From the NCBI GenBank assembly GCA_049997955.1, contig JAEBDY010000012.1, positions 1 to 64,000 on the forward strand: a stretch of 64,000 bases of DNA. The letters are read 5' to 3'. This stretch comes from Umezawaea sp049997955. Lineage in GTDB: Bacteria > Actinomycetota > Actinomycetes > Mycobacteriales > Pseudonocardiaceae. The notes under the pieces were generated by a model that saw only the letters and a program-made list of their open reading frames with translations, was not told the DNA's origin and did no database searches. The position numbers and the translations under genes are program-made. This document shows, piece after piece, positions 34,748-43,198 of the stretch (position 1 is the stretch's first letter; each line of letters begins with the position of its first letter).

Positions 34748-35431
34748 TCACGAGGTCGGGTCGACCTTGTAGCCCGAGCCGCGCACGGTCAGCAGCAGCC
34801 TGGGCTCGTCGGGGTCCTTCTCGATCTTGCGCCGCAGCCTGCGGATGTGCACGTCGAGCAACCGGGTGTCGCCGAAGTAGTCGTAGCCCCAGACCCGCTC
34901 CAGCAGCTGCTCGCGCGTCACGATCCGGCCCGCCGCCGACGCCAGTTCGACCAGCACCTGGAACTCGGTCCTGGTCAGGTGCACCGGCACCCCGTCCCGG
35001 TGCACCACGCCCTCGTCCACGCGGATCTCCAGATCGCCCGCGCGGAGCAGGTTGTCCACCTTGCCTCCGCCCCGGCGGCGCAGCAGGGCGCGGATGCGAG
35101 CCGCGAGTTCGCTCGCCACCAGCGGTTTGGTCACGTAGTCGTCGGCGCCCGCTTCGAGCCCGGCGATGACGTCGGTGGTGTCGGTGCGGGCGGTGACGAT
35201 GATGATCGGCAGGTCGCCGCGCGACCGCAGCGTCCGGCACACGTCCAGCCCGTCGACGCCGGGGAGCATCAGGTCGAGCAGCACCACGTCGAACGACGCG
35301 GACTCCAGCTCGCTCAGCGCGTCCTCGCCGGACACGACGTCGGTGATGTCGAAACCCTCGTCGCCGAGGGCCAGCACGAGCACCTGCCGGATCCGTTCGT
35401 CGTCCTCGACGAGCAGCACGCGGTGGTTCAT
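34748..35431 (-). CDS. OmpR-family response regulator
   Basis: A 227-aa response regulator. The receiver domain has the acidic pair EDD at residues 9-11, the phospho-accepting Asp in VVLLDLMLPG and Lys in YVTKPL. The winged-helix DNA-binding domain ends in RTEFQVLVELASAAGRIVTR and LLTVRGSGYKVDP. ATG 35431 is clear from the domain start. The tandem 11-bp repeat 81 bases upstream is a strong candidate for its own binding site. Confidence 0.93.
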   Translation of the reverse strand: MNHRVLLVEDDERIRQVLVLALGDEGFDITDVVSGEDALSELESASFDVVLLDLMLPGVDGLDVCRTLRSRGDLPIIIVTARTDTTDVIAGLEAGADDYVTKPLVASELAARIRALLRRRGGGKVDNLLRAGDLEIRVDEGVVHRDGVPVHLTRTEFQVLVELASAAGRIVTREQLLERVWGYDYFGDTRLLDVHIRRLRRKIEKDPDEPRLLLTVRGSGYKVDPTS

Positions 35432-35511
35432 GGCCCTCCTGCCCTGGATCGTCTGCTCCGACAGCTTGCCCGACCGGCCGGGTGCCGTCCGGTCGAGCGG
35501 GGTCGAGCGGT

Positions 35512-35536
35512 GGATCGCAAGGTGATCGCAAGGTTC
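35512..35536. promoter_or_regulatory. Tandem 11-bp direct repeat, response-regulator-type box (copy 2)
   Basis: Two gapless copies of GATCGCAAGGT (35513-35523 and 35524-35534), within 25 bases identical to 32718-32742. It lies between the response regulator and the divergent DUF4142-like gene, so it could control both. Confidence 0.7.
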
Positions 35537-35665
35537 GAGGCCTCGTGGTTGACGCACAATGCGGCGGTTGCCACCACGGCGGGCGGGTAACGGGAACATA
35601 ACGTTTGCCCAGGGCAATGATCGGGGTGCTCGTCGCGGCCGTGGAAGGACGCGGGCTCCCACCTC

Positions 35666-36199
35666 GTGAACGGGCACGCCGAACTCGACCGCAAGGTGCT
35701 GGAACTCGGCGCGAAGTTCGGCATGGAGCTGCCGATGGAACCCAACGCCGACCAGAAGACCTGGCTGGCCGAGATGCGGGCCGCGCCCGCGGGCAGCGCC
35801 GAGTTCGACCAGGTCTTCGCCGACCGGCTGCGCGCCGCGCACGGCGGCGTCTTCAAGTTCCTGGCCCAGATCCGCAGCAGCACCCGCAACACCGAGATCC
35901 GCGCGTTCGCCGAGCGCTGCATGGAGGTCGCGCTCGACCACATCCAGGTGGTCGAGGCCACCGGCCTGGTCGACTTCACCGACACCGAGGCCATTCCGCT
36001 GCCCGCGCTCGCCGCCCCCGCGGCGGTGAAGAACCTGCCTGCCCAGGTGCGACCGCAGGCGAGTCCCGTGGCACAGCAGCAGCCCACGACAGGGGCGACC
36101 AGCGGCGACACGATCAACGTCATCGTGGTGGTCGCCTTCGGTGCGCTCGTGCTGTTCGTGTGGAGCCGCCTCAACCCACGCCGAGGCCGATCGCGCTAA
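35666..36199 (+). pseudogene. DUF4142 (ferritin-like) protein, N-terminally truncated
   Basis: A 177-aa frame from GTG 35666. It has the second half of a DUF4142 helical bundle (NGHAELDRKVLELGAKFGM, then DHIQVVEATGLVDF), a Pro/Gln-rich linker and a C-terminal membrane segment (VIVVVAFGALVLFVW). Intact relatives have a signal peptide and another 70 residues first. Here the similarity runs upstream to about 35636 (WKDAGSHL) and is then cut by a TGA at 35618-35620. A defective gene is more likely than a shortened functional one. Confidence 0.6.
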
Positions 36200-36293
36200 A
36201 CCGGCGGAAACGGGTCGTTCTCCTTGCTCCGCAAGGATCTCGTCGCCCTCGGTGGGACCATCCGCCGCCGTGGGGCGTCGAGAGGTCGCTTGG

Positions 36294-36512
36294 TCACCGG
36301 TTCGACCCGCACAGGGTGCTCAGCCTGTGGTGGGCGAGCCTGTGCAGCATCTCCTGCAGGGCCTCCGGGACGATCTGCCCCTCCAGGTCGTGACGGGCGA
36401 CGGCCACGACCTCGGCGATCGTCGAGGTCGGGAGAACGCTCCGGAACTCGGTGACCAGTTCTCCCGAGACGACCTCCGCGTGGTGGTCCGACTGCCGCAC
36501 CAGTGTCGCCAC
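36294..36512 (-). CDS. Small three-helix-bundle dimerisation-type protein
   Basis: A 72-aa helical protein with ELVTEFRSVLPTSTIAEVVA and ALQEMLHRLAHHRL. This resembles the three-helix-bundle dimerisation domain found alone, or fused to low-molecular-weight phosphatases, in actinomycetes (the ArsC-like protein at 43199 has one). GTG 36512 is supported by a GGAGG about 5 bases upstream; an ATG at 36545 is also possible. It stands alone beside the truncated DUF4142 gene. Function unknown. Confidence 0.5.
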   Translation of the reverse strand: MATLVRQSDHHAEVVSGELVTEFRSVLPTSTIAEVVAVARHDLEGQIVPEALQEMLHRLAHHRLSTLCGSNR

Positions 36513-36708
36513 AATGCCTCCGCTCCTCGACGTTGTTGATCCCATCGTCGGTTGACGAGGCGAGAATTGACCTGACGAATGGCTGACGATGCGTTCGGCG
36601 GAGCGGAAGCGCAAGCAGATCTTCAGGTGCGCCGGCGCTGGTGCGGTGCGACGGTGGTGGCGAGCCGCACCGTGCTGCGGGCTCGCCCGTCGTCGTGGAG
36701 GAGAACGG

Positions 36709-37344
36709 ATGTTCGGTCATGTCGTCGTCATCGGGTACGGCGCGACAGGACGTCGAGCGGCACTGACCCTGGTGGAACTGGCCACGGCGACGAGCCTCGT
36801 GGTCGTGGAACCCGACCGGTCCCGTGCTCGGATCGCGGGCCACGACGGGGCCGTCGTGGTGGAAGGCGACGGGGGAGACGTCGAAGTCCTGCGTCGCGCC
36901 GACGTCGACGTGGCGCTCTGCGTCGTGATCGCGGTGGACAGCGACGAGGTGGGCTTCGTGGTCACGTCGGCCGTCAGGCGTGCGACCAGGTCGGCGATCA
37001 TCACCGTCGTGCGCAGGCCGCGCGCGGGCACCCTGGCCACCCGCCTCGGCGCCACTCGCGGGATCGTGTCCGACGAACTGGCCGACGGATCGACCAGACG
37101 ACCGGTCTTCTGGCCCGATCTGCTCGGTCCGTTCATCGACGCCTCGGCGAGTGCCGACGACCTGGTCGTGGCGCTGCGCCCGGTCGACCTGACCGAGATC
37201 GGCCGCGATCCGCTCCAGTTCGGCCCACGGGTGTTGGCCGTGCTGCGCAACGGCCAACGGCTCTGGTGCGACGAACCCGAGGCCGCGCACCTGCTGCCGG
37301 ACGACCACCTCCTGGAACTGCGCGGGAGCGTCCCCGGCAGCTGA
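36709..37344 (+). CDS. RCK/TrkA-N-type nucleotide-binding protein
   Basis: A 211-aa cytoplasmic protein of the regulator-of-K+-conductance fold. The dinucleotide motif is VVVIGYGATGRRAAL at residues 5-19, an acidic residue ends strand 2 (VVEPD), and a TrkA-C-like region follows residue 150. ATG 36709 has GGAGGAG 6 bases upstream. It lacks the two membrane helices of the usual potassium channel, and no channel gene adjoins it, so it may work with a distant transporter. Confidence 0.75.
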   Translation: MFGHVVVIGYGATGRRAALTLVELATATSLVVVEPDRSRARIAGHDGAVVVEGDGGDVEVLRRADVDVALCVVIAVDSDEVGFVVTSAVRRATRSAIITVVRRPRAGTLATRLGATRGIVSDELADGSTRRPVFWPDLLGPFIDASASADDLVVALRPVDLTEIGRDPLQFGPRVLAVLRNGQRLWCDEPEAAHLLPDDHLLELRGSVPGS

Positions 37345-37348
37345 ACCG

Positions 37349-37870
37349 TCAGAGCCGGCCCGCGTCGCCCGGTACGGCGGCGGGTGGTTCGTCCCCGGCC
37401 TCGGTGAAGGCGAGCAGCGCGTCGACCAGGCCGTGCCGCGTGGCCTCTGGCATCCGGGCCACGATCTCGGCGATCTCCGCTCGACGCCGCTCGGTGACAC
37501 CGCGCACGACCTCATGGCCCGCGGCGGTCAAGCCGATGACCACCTCGCGGCGCGTCGCCGGGTTCTGCCGCCGGTCGACCATCCCCACGGCGACCAGCCG
37601 GTCCACCATCCTCGTGGTCGCCGACGGGTTCACCGCCAGCAGTCCCGCCAGCCCGATCAGCTTCATCGGGCCCCGGCTGTCCAGCGCGACCAGCAACCGG
37701 AACTGGGCAAGGGTGATCGTGTCCTCGACCGCCGCGATGGACCTGGCCGACACCGCGACCAGCAGCCGCGACGCGGTGAGAACCGCGTCGGTGAGCGCGT
37801 CCACGTCGTCCGCGGCGACCCCGGGCCGAGCCATGCGCGAGTTCTCCTCGGCTAGGTCTGCGGTGGACAC
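37349..37870 (-). CDS. MarR-family regulator
   Basis: A 173-aa winged-helix regulator with LIGLAGLLAVNPSATTRMVD and LVAVGMVDRRQNPATRREVV. It is divergent from the TetR gene at 37933, sharing a 62-base control region, and converges on the RCK gene 4 bases away. The ligand is unknown. Confidence 0.85.
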   Translation of the reverse strand: MSTADLAEENSRMARPGVAADDVDALTDAVLTASRLLVAVSARSIAAVEDTITLAQFRLLVALDSRGPMKLIGLAGLLAVNPSATTRMVDRLVAVGMVDRRQNPATRREVVIGLTAAGHEVVRGVTERRRAEIAEIVARMPEATRHGLVDALLAFTEAGDEPPAAVPGDAGRL

Positions 37871-37897
37871 CCAGCCTACCCACGGGCGTGATCACCC

Positions 37898-37926
37898 TGG
37901 ACAAGGCTGAACGCGTGTTCAATACT
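37898..37926 (+). promoter_or_regulatory. TetR promoter with operator in the spacer
   Basis: TGGACA (37898-37903) and AATACT (37921-37926) are spaced 17 bp. The palindrome TGAAC-GCGT-GTTCA (37908-37921) fills the spacer, so a bound repressor would block polymerase directly. Transcription would start at 37932-37933, making the ATG leaderless. Confidence 0.75.
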
Positions 37927-37932
37927 CTGATC

Positions 37933-38547
37933 ATGCGTTCAGCTTCTGATTTGACAGCCCGCGCTCGGATCCGCGACGCGGCGCTGGCGCGCTTCGGCGC
38001 CGACGGCGTCGCGGCGACGACCGTGCGGGTGGTCGCGGCCGACGCCGGCGTGTCCGCCGGGCTGGTGCTGCACCACTTCGGCTCGAAGGAAGGGCTCCGC
38101 CAGGCGTGTGACGACCACGTCCTGGAAGCGGTTCGCGGTGGTACCGGCGTGTCCGACGCCGACGCGCTGGCCGGGATGCTCGACGCCGCCACGCCCGTGC
38201 GCCGCTACCTGGGACGGGCGCTGCTCGACGGCACGGAGACCGCGGCCCGGCTGTTCACCGAACTGGTCGACCGCACCCGGGAGTGGTTGGCGAGTGGAGA
38301 GGCCGAGGGGTGGGTGCGCCCGACGACCGATCCCCGTGCCCGCGCGGTCACCTACGTGTCCTGGCAACTGGCGCCGCTGGTGCTCGGCGACCAGGTCGGG
38401 CGCCTGCTGGGCGGGGACACCGCCGACACCGCCACGGCCGTCCGCGGCGCGCGAGCCGGTCTGGAGATGCTGACCGGCGGCCTGTTCGCCGACGACCGCT
38501 GGCTCGCGCTGTTCGCCGCCGTCGACCGGAAGGAGGAGACCCGGTGA
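37933..38547 (+). CDS. TetR-family regulator
   Basis: A 204-aa regulator. The helix-turn-helix is VAATTVRVVAADAGVSAGLV, then LHHFGSKEGLRQACDDHV, with a helical ligand domain. ATG 37933 coincides with the predicted transcription start. It overlaps the glycosyltransferase start by four bases (GTGA), so the two are coupled. Confidence 0.9.
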   Translation: MRSASDLTARARIRDAALARFGADGVAATTVRVVAADAGVSAGLVLHHFGSKEGLRQACDDHVLEAVRGGTGVSDADALAGMLDAATPVRRYLGRALLDGTETAARLFTELVDRTREWLASGEAEGWVRPTTDPRARAVTYVSWQLAPLVLGDQVGRLLGGDTADTATAVRGARAGLEMLTGGLFADDRWLALFAAVDRKEETR

Positions 38548-39794
38548 GAGCCCTGCTGGTCACCCACGGCACCCGCGGCGACGTGCAGCCGTTCCTCGCC
38601 CTGGCCGTGGCGCTGCGGCACCGGGGGCACGAGGTCGTCCTGGCCGCGCCTGCGTCCTTCGCCGCCGCGGCCGCCGAGTGGGACGTGGAGTTCGCGCCCC
38701 TGGACGAGGGGCCGAACCTGCTGATGCGGGACCCGGTCGTGCAGGCCGCGATCGACGGCGGGTACCGGGGCGCGCGGGGCAAGCTCGCCGCGGTGCGCAC
38801 CGCCCGCCGGATCAAACCGCTGATGGCCGACGTCCTGCGCGACCTGGGCGCGGTGGCGCGAGAGTCGCGCGCCGACGTCGTCGTGCACTCGCCCGCCCTG
38901 CCCGCCCACCACGTGGCCGAGATGCTCGGCGTGCCCTCGGTCCTCGTGGCCCTGCAACCGGGCTGGGTTCCCACGTCGCTGTTCCCCTGCCCGATGCTGC
39001 CGTTCTCGTGGGTGCCGCGCGCGCTCAACCGTGCGACCTACACCGCGTTGGCCGCGACGCTGCGCGCGTACGCCGGCATCACCGACCGGTGGCGCACCAC
39101 CGAACTGGAGTTGCCCGCGCGCAAGGGGAGCCACGATCCGGTCGGCAACGCCCGACTGGTGTTGCAGGCGTTCAGTCCACTGGTGACACCCGTGGACCCG
39201 CGATGGCCGGATTCCGTGCGCACCACGGGTTTCTGGTACCTCCCTTCGAAGGAACGGGTGGTGCCCGAGTCGCTGGCGTCGTTCCTGGCCGAGGGGCCAA
39301 CCCCGGTCTACCTCGGATTCGGCAGCATGGCTGGGAGGGGCGCTCGGCGCACCGCGGCGGTCGTGGCCGAAGCCGTGCGGACGTCCGGGGTCCGGGCCGT
39401 GGTGGCCACCGGGTGGGGCGGCATCGCACCGGAGGTGGAATCGAGCGACGTGCTCGTGATCGACCAAGCCCCGCACGACTGGCTGTTCCCGCGCGTGGCC
39501 GCGGTCGTGCACCACGGCGGCAGCGGCACCACGGGCGCGGCCCTCGCGTCCGGACGCCCGCAGGTGGTGTGCCCGTTCGTCGCCGACCAACCTCACTGGG
39601 CCACCCGCGTGCACGCCGTGGACGTCGCACCCGAACCGTTGCGGCAGCAGGACCTCACGGCGGACCGGCTCGCCGACCGGCTGACCAGGGTGGGTGACGC
39701 CGCTCTTCGCGAACGCGCCGAACGGCTCGGCGAGCGGATCCGCGCGGAAGACGGTGTGACCGCCTCCGTCAACGCCCTGGAGCGCCTGTTCTGA
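38544..39794 (+). CDS. GT1-family (MGT/YjiC-like) glycosyltransferase
   Basis: A 416-aa GT-B glycosyltransferase that moves a sugar from a nucleotide sugar to a small hydrophobic acceptor. The N-terminus THGTRGDVQPFLALAVALRH is typical of the UDP-sugar:natural-product group. The C-terminal donor-binding signature is HHGGSGTTGAALASGRPQVV followed by CPFVADQPHWA. GTG 38544 overlaps the TetR stop. A TetR repressor plus this enzyme fits self-protection against, or conjugation of, a macrolide- or flavonoid-like compound. Confidence 0.9.
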   Translation: MRALLVTHGTRGDVQPFLALAVALRHRGHEVVLAAPASFAAAAAEWDVEFAPLDEGPNLLMRDPVVQAAIDGGYRGARGKLAAVRTARRIKPLMADVLRDLGAVARESRADVVVHSPALPAHHVAEMLGVPSVLVALQPGWVPTSLFPCPMLPFSWVPRALNRATYTALAATLRAYAGITDRWRTTELELPARKGSHDPVGNARLVLQAFSPLVTPVDPRWPDSVRTTGFWYLPSKERVVPESLASFLAEGPTPVYLGFGSMAGRGARRTAAVVAEAVRTSGVRAVVATGWGGIAPEVESSDVLVIDQAPHDWLFPRVAAVVHHGGSGTTGAALASGRPQVVCPFVADQPHWATRVHAVDVAPEPLRQQDLTADRLADRLTRVGDAALRERAERLGERIRAEDGVTASVNALERLF

Positions 39795-39977
39795 ACGCGA
39801 CCTCCTGCGTCCGTTGGCCGGGTGCGTCGATCGCTCTCGTGACGGTCATGGTGTCGTCGACCACAACCCCTCCGCTCCACATCGATCTGCGCCTCGACGT
39901 CCGGATAGAGTCGCACCGGTCAAGTTCGAGGCTCGTACCTCGACATCGCCGAACCTTGCACGGACAGGAGACGCCGC

Positions 39978-40019
39978 GTGCGCTGGTCGCTGCTCCGCTC
40001 CGGGTCCTGCCCGCCGTAG
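39978..40019 (+). CDS. Possible 13-codon leader peptide upstream of SulP
   Basis: GTG 39978 follows GGACAGGAG by 7 bases and opens a 13-codon frame, MRWSLLRSGSCPP, that ends at TAG 40017. It lies 152 bases before the SulP start and contains one Cys near its end. Short Cys-containing leaders upstream of sulfur genes are known in actinobacteria, which makes this candidate worth recording. It is too short to be convincing alone. Confidence 0.3.
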   Translation: MRWSLLRSGSCPP

Positions 40020-40170
40020 TCACCACGGTCCGAGGCTCGCGCATCCCGGTTCTCAGGGCCGACGCCCGAGTGCCGTCGCGCCCGCGTGCACCGGCCCCCG
40101 TAGCAGTCGCACGGACGTTCCTCGCGCGATCCCGAGCACGGGACCGTGCCCGATCACGACAGGGTTGTTC

Positions 40171-41649
40171 TTGACTACCTCACCGGTTTCCCCCGCGTCG
40201 CCGCTCGCACGTCTGCGCTCCGCCCGCATGACCCCGAAGGTGCTCCGCACCGAGGTGCTGGCCGGGCTGGTGGTCGCCCTCGCGCTCATCCCGGAGGCGA
40301 TCTCGTTCTCCATCATCGCCGGGGTCGATCCCAGCGTCGGCCTGTTCGCCTCCTTCACCATGGCCGTGGTCATCTCCATCGCGGGAGGGCGACCCGCGAT
40401 GATCTCCGCCGCCACCGGCGCGGTCGCCCTGGTCGTCGCCCCGCTCGCCCGTGAACACGGGCTGAGCTACCTCGTCGCGGCGGTCATCCTCGGCGGGCTG
40501 TTCCAGATCGCGCTCGGCGCGCTCGGCGTGGCCAAGCTGATGCGGTTCGTCCCGCGCAGCGTGATGGTCGGCTTCGTCAACGCGCTCGCCATCCTGATCT
40601 TCCTGGCCCAGGTGCCCGAACTGATCGACGTCCCGTGGATGGTCTACCCGCTCGTCGTCGCGGCGCTGTTGTTGATGGTGTTCTTCCCGCGGATCACCAA
40701 GGTCGTGCCTGCACCGCTGGTGTCGATCATCGCGCTCACCGCGTTGACCATCGGCGCCGGGATCGCCGTGCCCACGGTGGGCGACAAGGGCGCGCTGCCC
40801 TCGTCCCTGCCGGTCCCCGGCCTGCCGGACGTGCCGTTCACCCTGGACACGCTCAAGGTCATCGCGCCCTTCGCGCTGGCGCTGGCGCTGGTCGGGCTGA
40901 TGGAGTCGCTGATGACCGCCAAGCTGGTCGACGACCTCACCGACACCCGCTCCAACAAGACCCGCGAGTCCATCGGACAGGGCGTCGCCAACGTCGTCAC
41001 CGGCTTCTTCGGCGGCATGGGCGGCTGCGCGATGATCGGCCAGACCATGATCAACGTGAAGAACGGTGCCCGCACCCGGCTCTCGACGTTCCTCGCGGGC
41101 GTGTTCCTGATGATCCTCTGCATAGTCTTCGGCCCGATCGTCTCGGACATCCCGATGGCGGCGCTGGTCGCGGTGATGGTCCTGGTCTCCTTCGGCACCT
41201 TCGACTGGCACTCCATCGCCCCCGCGACGCTCAAGCGGATGCCGACCGGCGAGATCACCGTCATGGTCGTCACCGTCGCGGTGGTCGTCGCGACCGACAA
41301 CCTGGCCATCGGCGTCGTCGTGGGTTCCATCACCGCGATGGTGATCTTCGCCCGCCGGGTCGCGCACCTCGCGACCGTGACCTCGGTCGTCGACGGCGAC
41401 CGGGTCGTCTACACCGTGAACGGCGAGCTGTTCTTCGCCTCCAGCAACGACCTGGTCCACCGGTTCGACTACGCGGGCGACCCCGACCAGGTCGTCATCG
41501 ACCTCGCCGCCGCGCACGTCTGGGACGCCTCGTCGGTGGCCGCTCTGGACGCGATCACGACCAAGTACGCCGCACGCGGCAAGACCGTGGAGATCATCGG
41601 GCTCAACGAGCACAGCGCCAGGATGCACTCGGCTCTCACCGGCCACTGA
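40171..41649 (+). CDS. SulP-family anion permease with STAS domain
   Basis: A 492-aa transporter with about 11 membrane segments (from VLAGLVVALALIPEAISFSI to about residue 370) and a C-terminal STAS domain of about 90 residues (VVYTVNGELFFASSNDLVHR, then VVIDLAAAHVWDASSVAALD). The family moves sulfate, bicarbonate or other oxyanions; the substrate is not determined here. TTG 40171 is the start nearest to homology, with ATG 40228 as a shorter alternative. It converges on nhaA, 8 bases away. Confidence 0.9.
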   Translation: MTTSPVSPASPLARLRSARMTPKVLRTEVLAGLVVALALIPEAISFSIIAGVDPSVGLFASFTMAVVISIAGGRPAMISAATGAVALVVAPLAREHGLSYLVAAVILGGLFQIALGALGVAKLMRFVPRSVMVGFVNALAILIFLAQVPELIDVPWMVYPLVVAALLLMVFFPRITKVVPAPLVSIIALTALTIGAGIAVPTVGDKGALPSSLPVPGLPDVPFTLDTLKVIAPFALALALVGLMESLMTAKLVDDLTDTRSNKTRESIGQGVANVVTGFFGGMGGCAMIGQTMINVKNGARTRLSTFLAGVFLMILCIVFGPIVSDIPMAALVAVMVLVSFGTFDWHSIAPATLKRMPTGEITVMVVTVAVVVATDNLAIGVVVGSITAMVIFARRVAHLATVTSVVDGDRVVYTVNGELFFASSNDLVHRFDYAGDPDQVVIDLAAAHVWDASSVAALDAITTKYAARGKTVEIIGLNEHSARMHSALTGH

Positions 41650-41657
41650 CCGCGGCG

Positions 41658-42947
41658 TCAGTCGTCGCGCTGGTGCACGTCGGGGATGCCGTCCTGGTCC
41701 GCGTCCACCGATTCCTCGGCGCAGATCCGCCGGTGGACGCGGTTGCGGGCGCGCAGGATGACCGTGGCGATCAAACCCGCGAGCAGGGAGCCGACGAGGA
41801 TCGCGATCTTGGCGTGCTCGTCGCTCTCGCTGCCGGGGCCGAAGGCCAGGTCGCCGATCAGCAGCGACACGGTGAACCCGATCCCGCCCAGCACGGCCAG
41901 GCCGATGACGTCGGTCCACGCGAGGTCGTCGTGCAGTTCGGCGCGGGTGAAGCGGGCCACGAGGTAGGTCGCGCCGGTGATGCCGATCGTCTTGCCGAGC
42001 ACGAGCGCCAGCACGATGCCCAACGCGACCGGGTCGGCGAGCGAGGTGATCAGGCCGCCGAAGCCGCCGACGGTGACACCGGCGGCGAAGAACGCGAACA
42101 CCGGGACCACCACGGCGGCCGAGATCGGCCGGAACCGGTGTTCGAAGTGCTCCGCGAGTCCCGGTCCGCTGCCGTGCTTGCGGATCACCGGGACGGCGAA
42201 CCCGAGCAGGACCCCGGCGACGGTGGCGTGGATGCCGGAGGCGTGCACCAGCGCCCAGGTCGCCGCGGCCAGGGGGAGCAGCAGCCACCACGACCGCACC
42301 CGGCGCTGCACCAGCACGGTGAACGCGGCGAGGGGGAGCAGGGCCAGCGCCAGCGGGACGATCGAGAGTTCGCGGGTGTAGAAGACCGCGATGATCACGA
42401 TGGCGAGCAGGTCGTCCACGACCGCCAGGGTGAGCAGGAACGTGCGCAGCGCGGACGGCAGGTGGTGGCCGATCACGGCCAGCACGGCCAAGGCGAACGC
42501 GATGTCCGTGGCCGTCGGGATCGCCCAGCCGCTCAGCGCCGCTGAATTGCCGAGGTTGACCGCGGTGAAGATCAGCGCGGGTGCGATGACCCCGCCGATG
42601 GCGGCGGCGACCGGGACCGCGGCCCGCCGGGGATCGCGCAGGTCGCCCGCGACGAACTCGCGCTTGAGCTCCAGGCCGGCGACGAAGAAGAAGATCGCGA
42701 GCAGACCGTCCCCGGCCCACGTGGCCAGGGTGAGGTCCAGGTGCAGCGAGGCAGGACCGACACGCACGTCGCGCAACGCCTCGTAAGCGCCGGACCAGGG
42801 CGAATTCGCCCACGCGAGCGCCAGCACGGCTCCGATCAGGAGCAGGACACCACCCACGGTCTCCTTGCGGAGGATCTCCGCGACGCGCTGGGTCTCGGGC
42901 CACGACCCCCGGTCCAGCAGCCGAACGCGCCCACCGGTGTCAGCCAT
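41658..42947 (-). CDS. nhaA: Na+/H+ antiporter NhaA
   Basis: A 429-aa NhaA with about 12 membrane segments. It has FVAGLELKREFV, the discontinuous helix IPTATDIAFALAVL, the paired aspartates in LAVVDDLLAIVIIAV and the gating motif GKTIGITGATYL. Length and helix order are those of the family, and it exports Na+ in exchange for H+ at high pH. The last 20 residues are an acidic cytoplasmic tail (DADQDGIPD). Confidence 0.95.
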   Translation of the reverse strand: MADTGGRVRLLDRGSWPETQRVAEILRKETVGGVLLLIGAVLALAWANSPWSGAYEALRDVRVGPASLHLDLTLATWAGDGLLAIFFFVAGLELKREFVAGDLRDPRRAAVPVAAAIGGVIAPALIFTAVNLGNSAALSGWAIPTATDIAFALAVLAVIGHHLPSALRTFLLTLAVVDDLLAIVIIAVFYTRELSIVPLALALLPLAAFTVLVQRRVRSWWLLLPLAAATWALVHASGIHATVAGVLLGFAVPVIRKHGSGPGLAEHFEHRFRPISAAVVVPVFAFFAAGVTVGGFGGLITSLADPVALGIVLALVLGKTIGITGATYLVARFTRAELHDDLAWTDVIGLAVLGGIGFTVSLLIGDLAFGPGSESDEHAKIAILVGSLLAGLIATVILRARNRVHRRICAEESVDADQDGIPDVHQRDD

Positions 42948-43198
42948 GGGTCACCGCGGCGCGCGAGGAGGTGGAGAGAAGGGCGGTCATCGGCAACTCC
43001 GGGTGTCGTTCGGCTCGGTTCGCCGACCAGACTTCCCGGCACACCACGAGGCCGCACCTCGACGGACAGACCTTAACCCACCACTCCGCGGTCCCGCAGG
43101 ACGCGGCGGCGGGAGGAGTGGGCCACGTCGAGTACTCGGGCCACCGGTCGGGGGAACGTCCACCCTCTCGTGAGGATGACCTCCCGGTGGACAGGTGG

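Noticed and set aside
40180..42903. A 907-codon minus-strand frame spanning SulP and NhaA
   Set aside because: It is antisense to SulP and in another frame of nhaA. Its Arg/Gly/His/Asp-rich composition is the usual by-product of high third-position GC.
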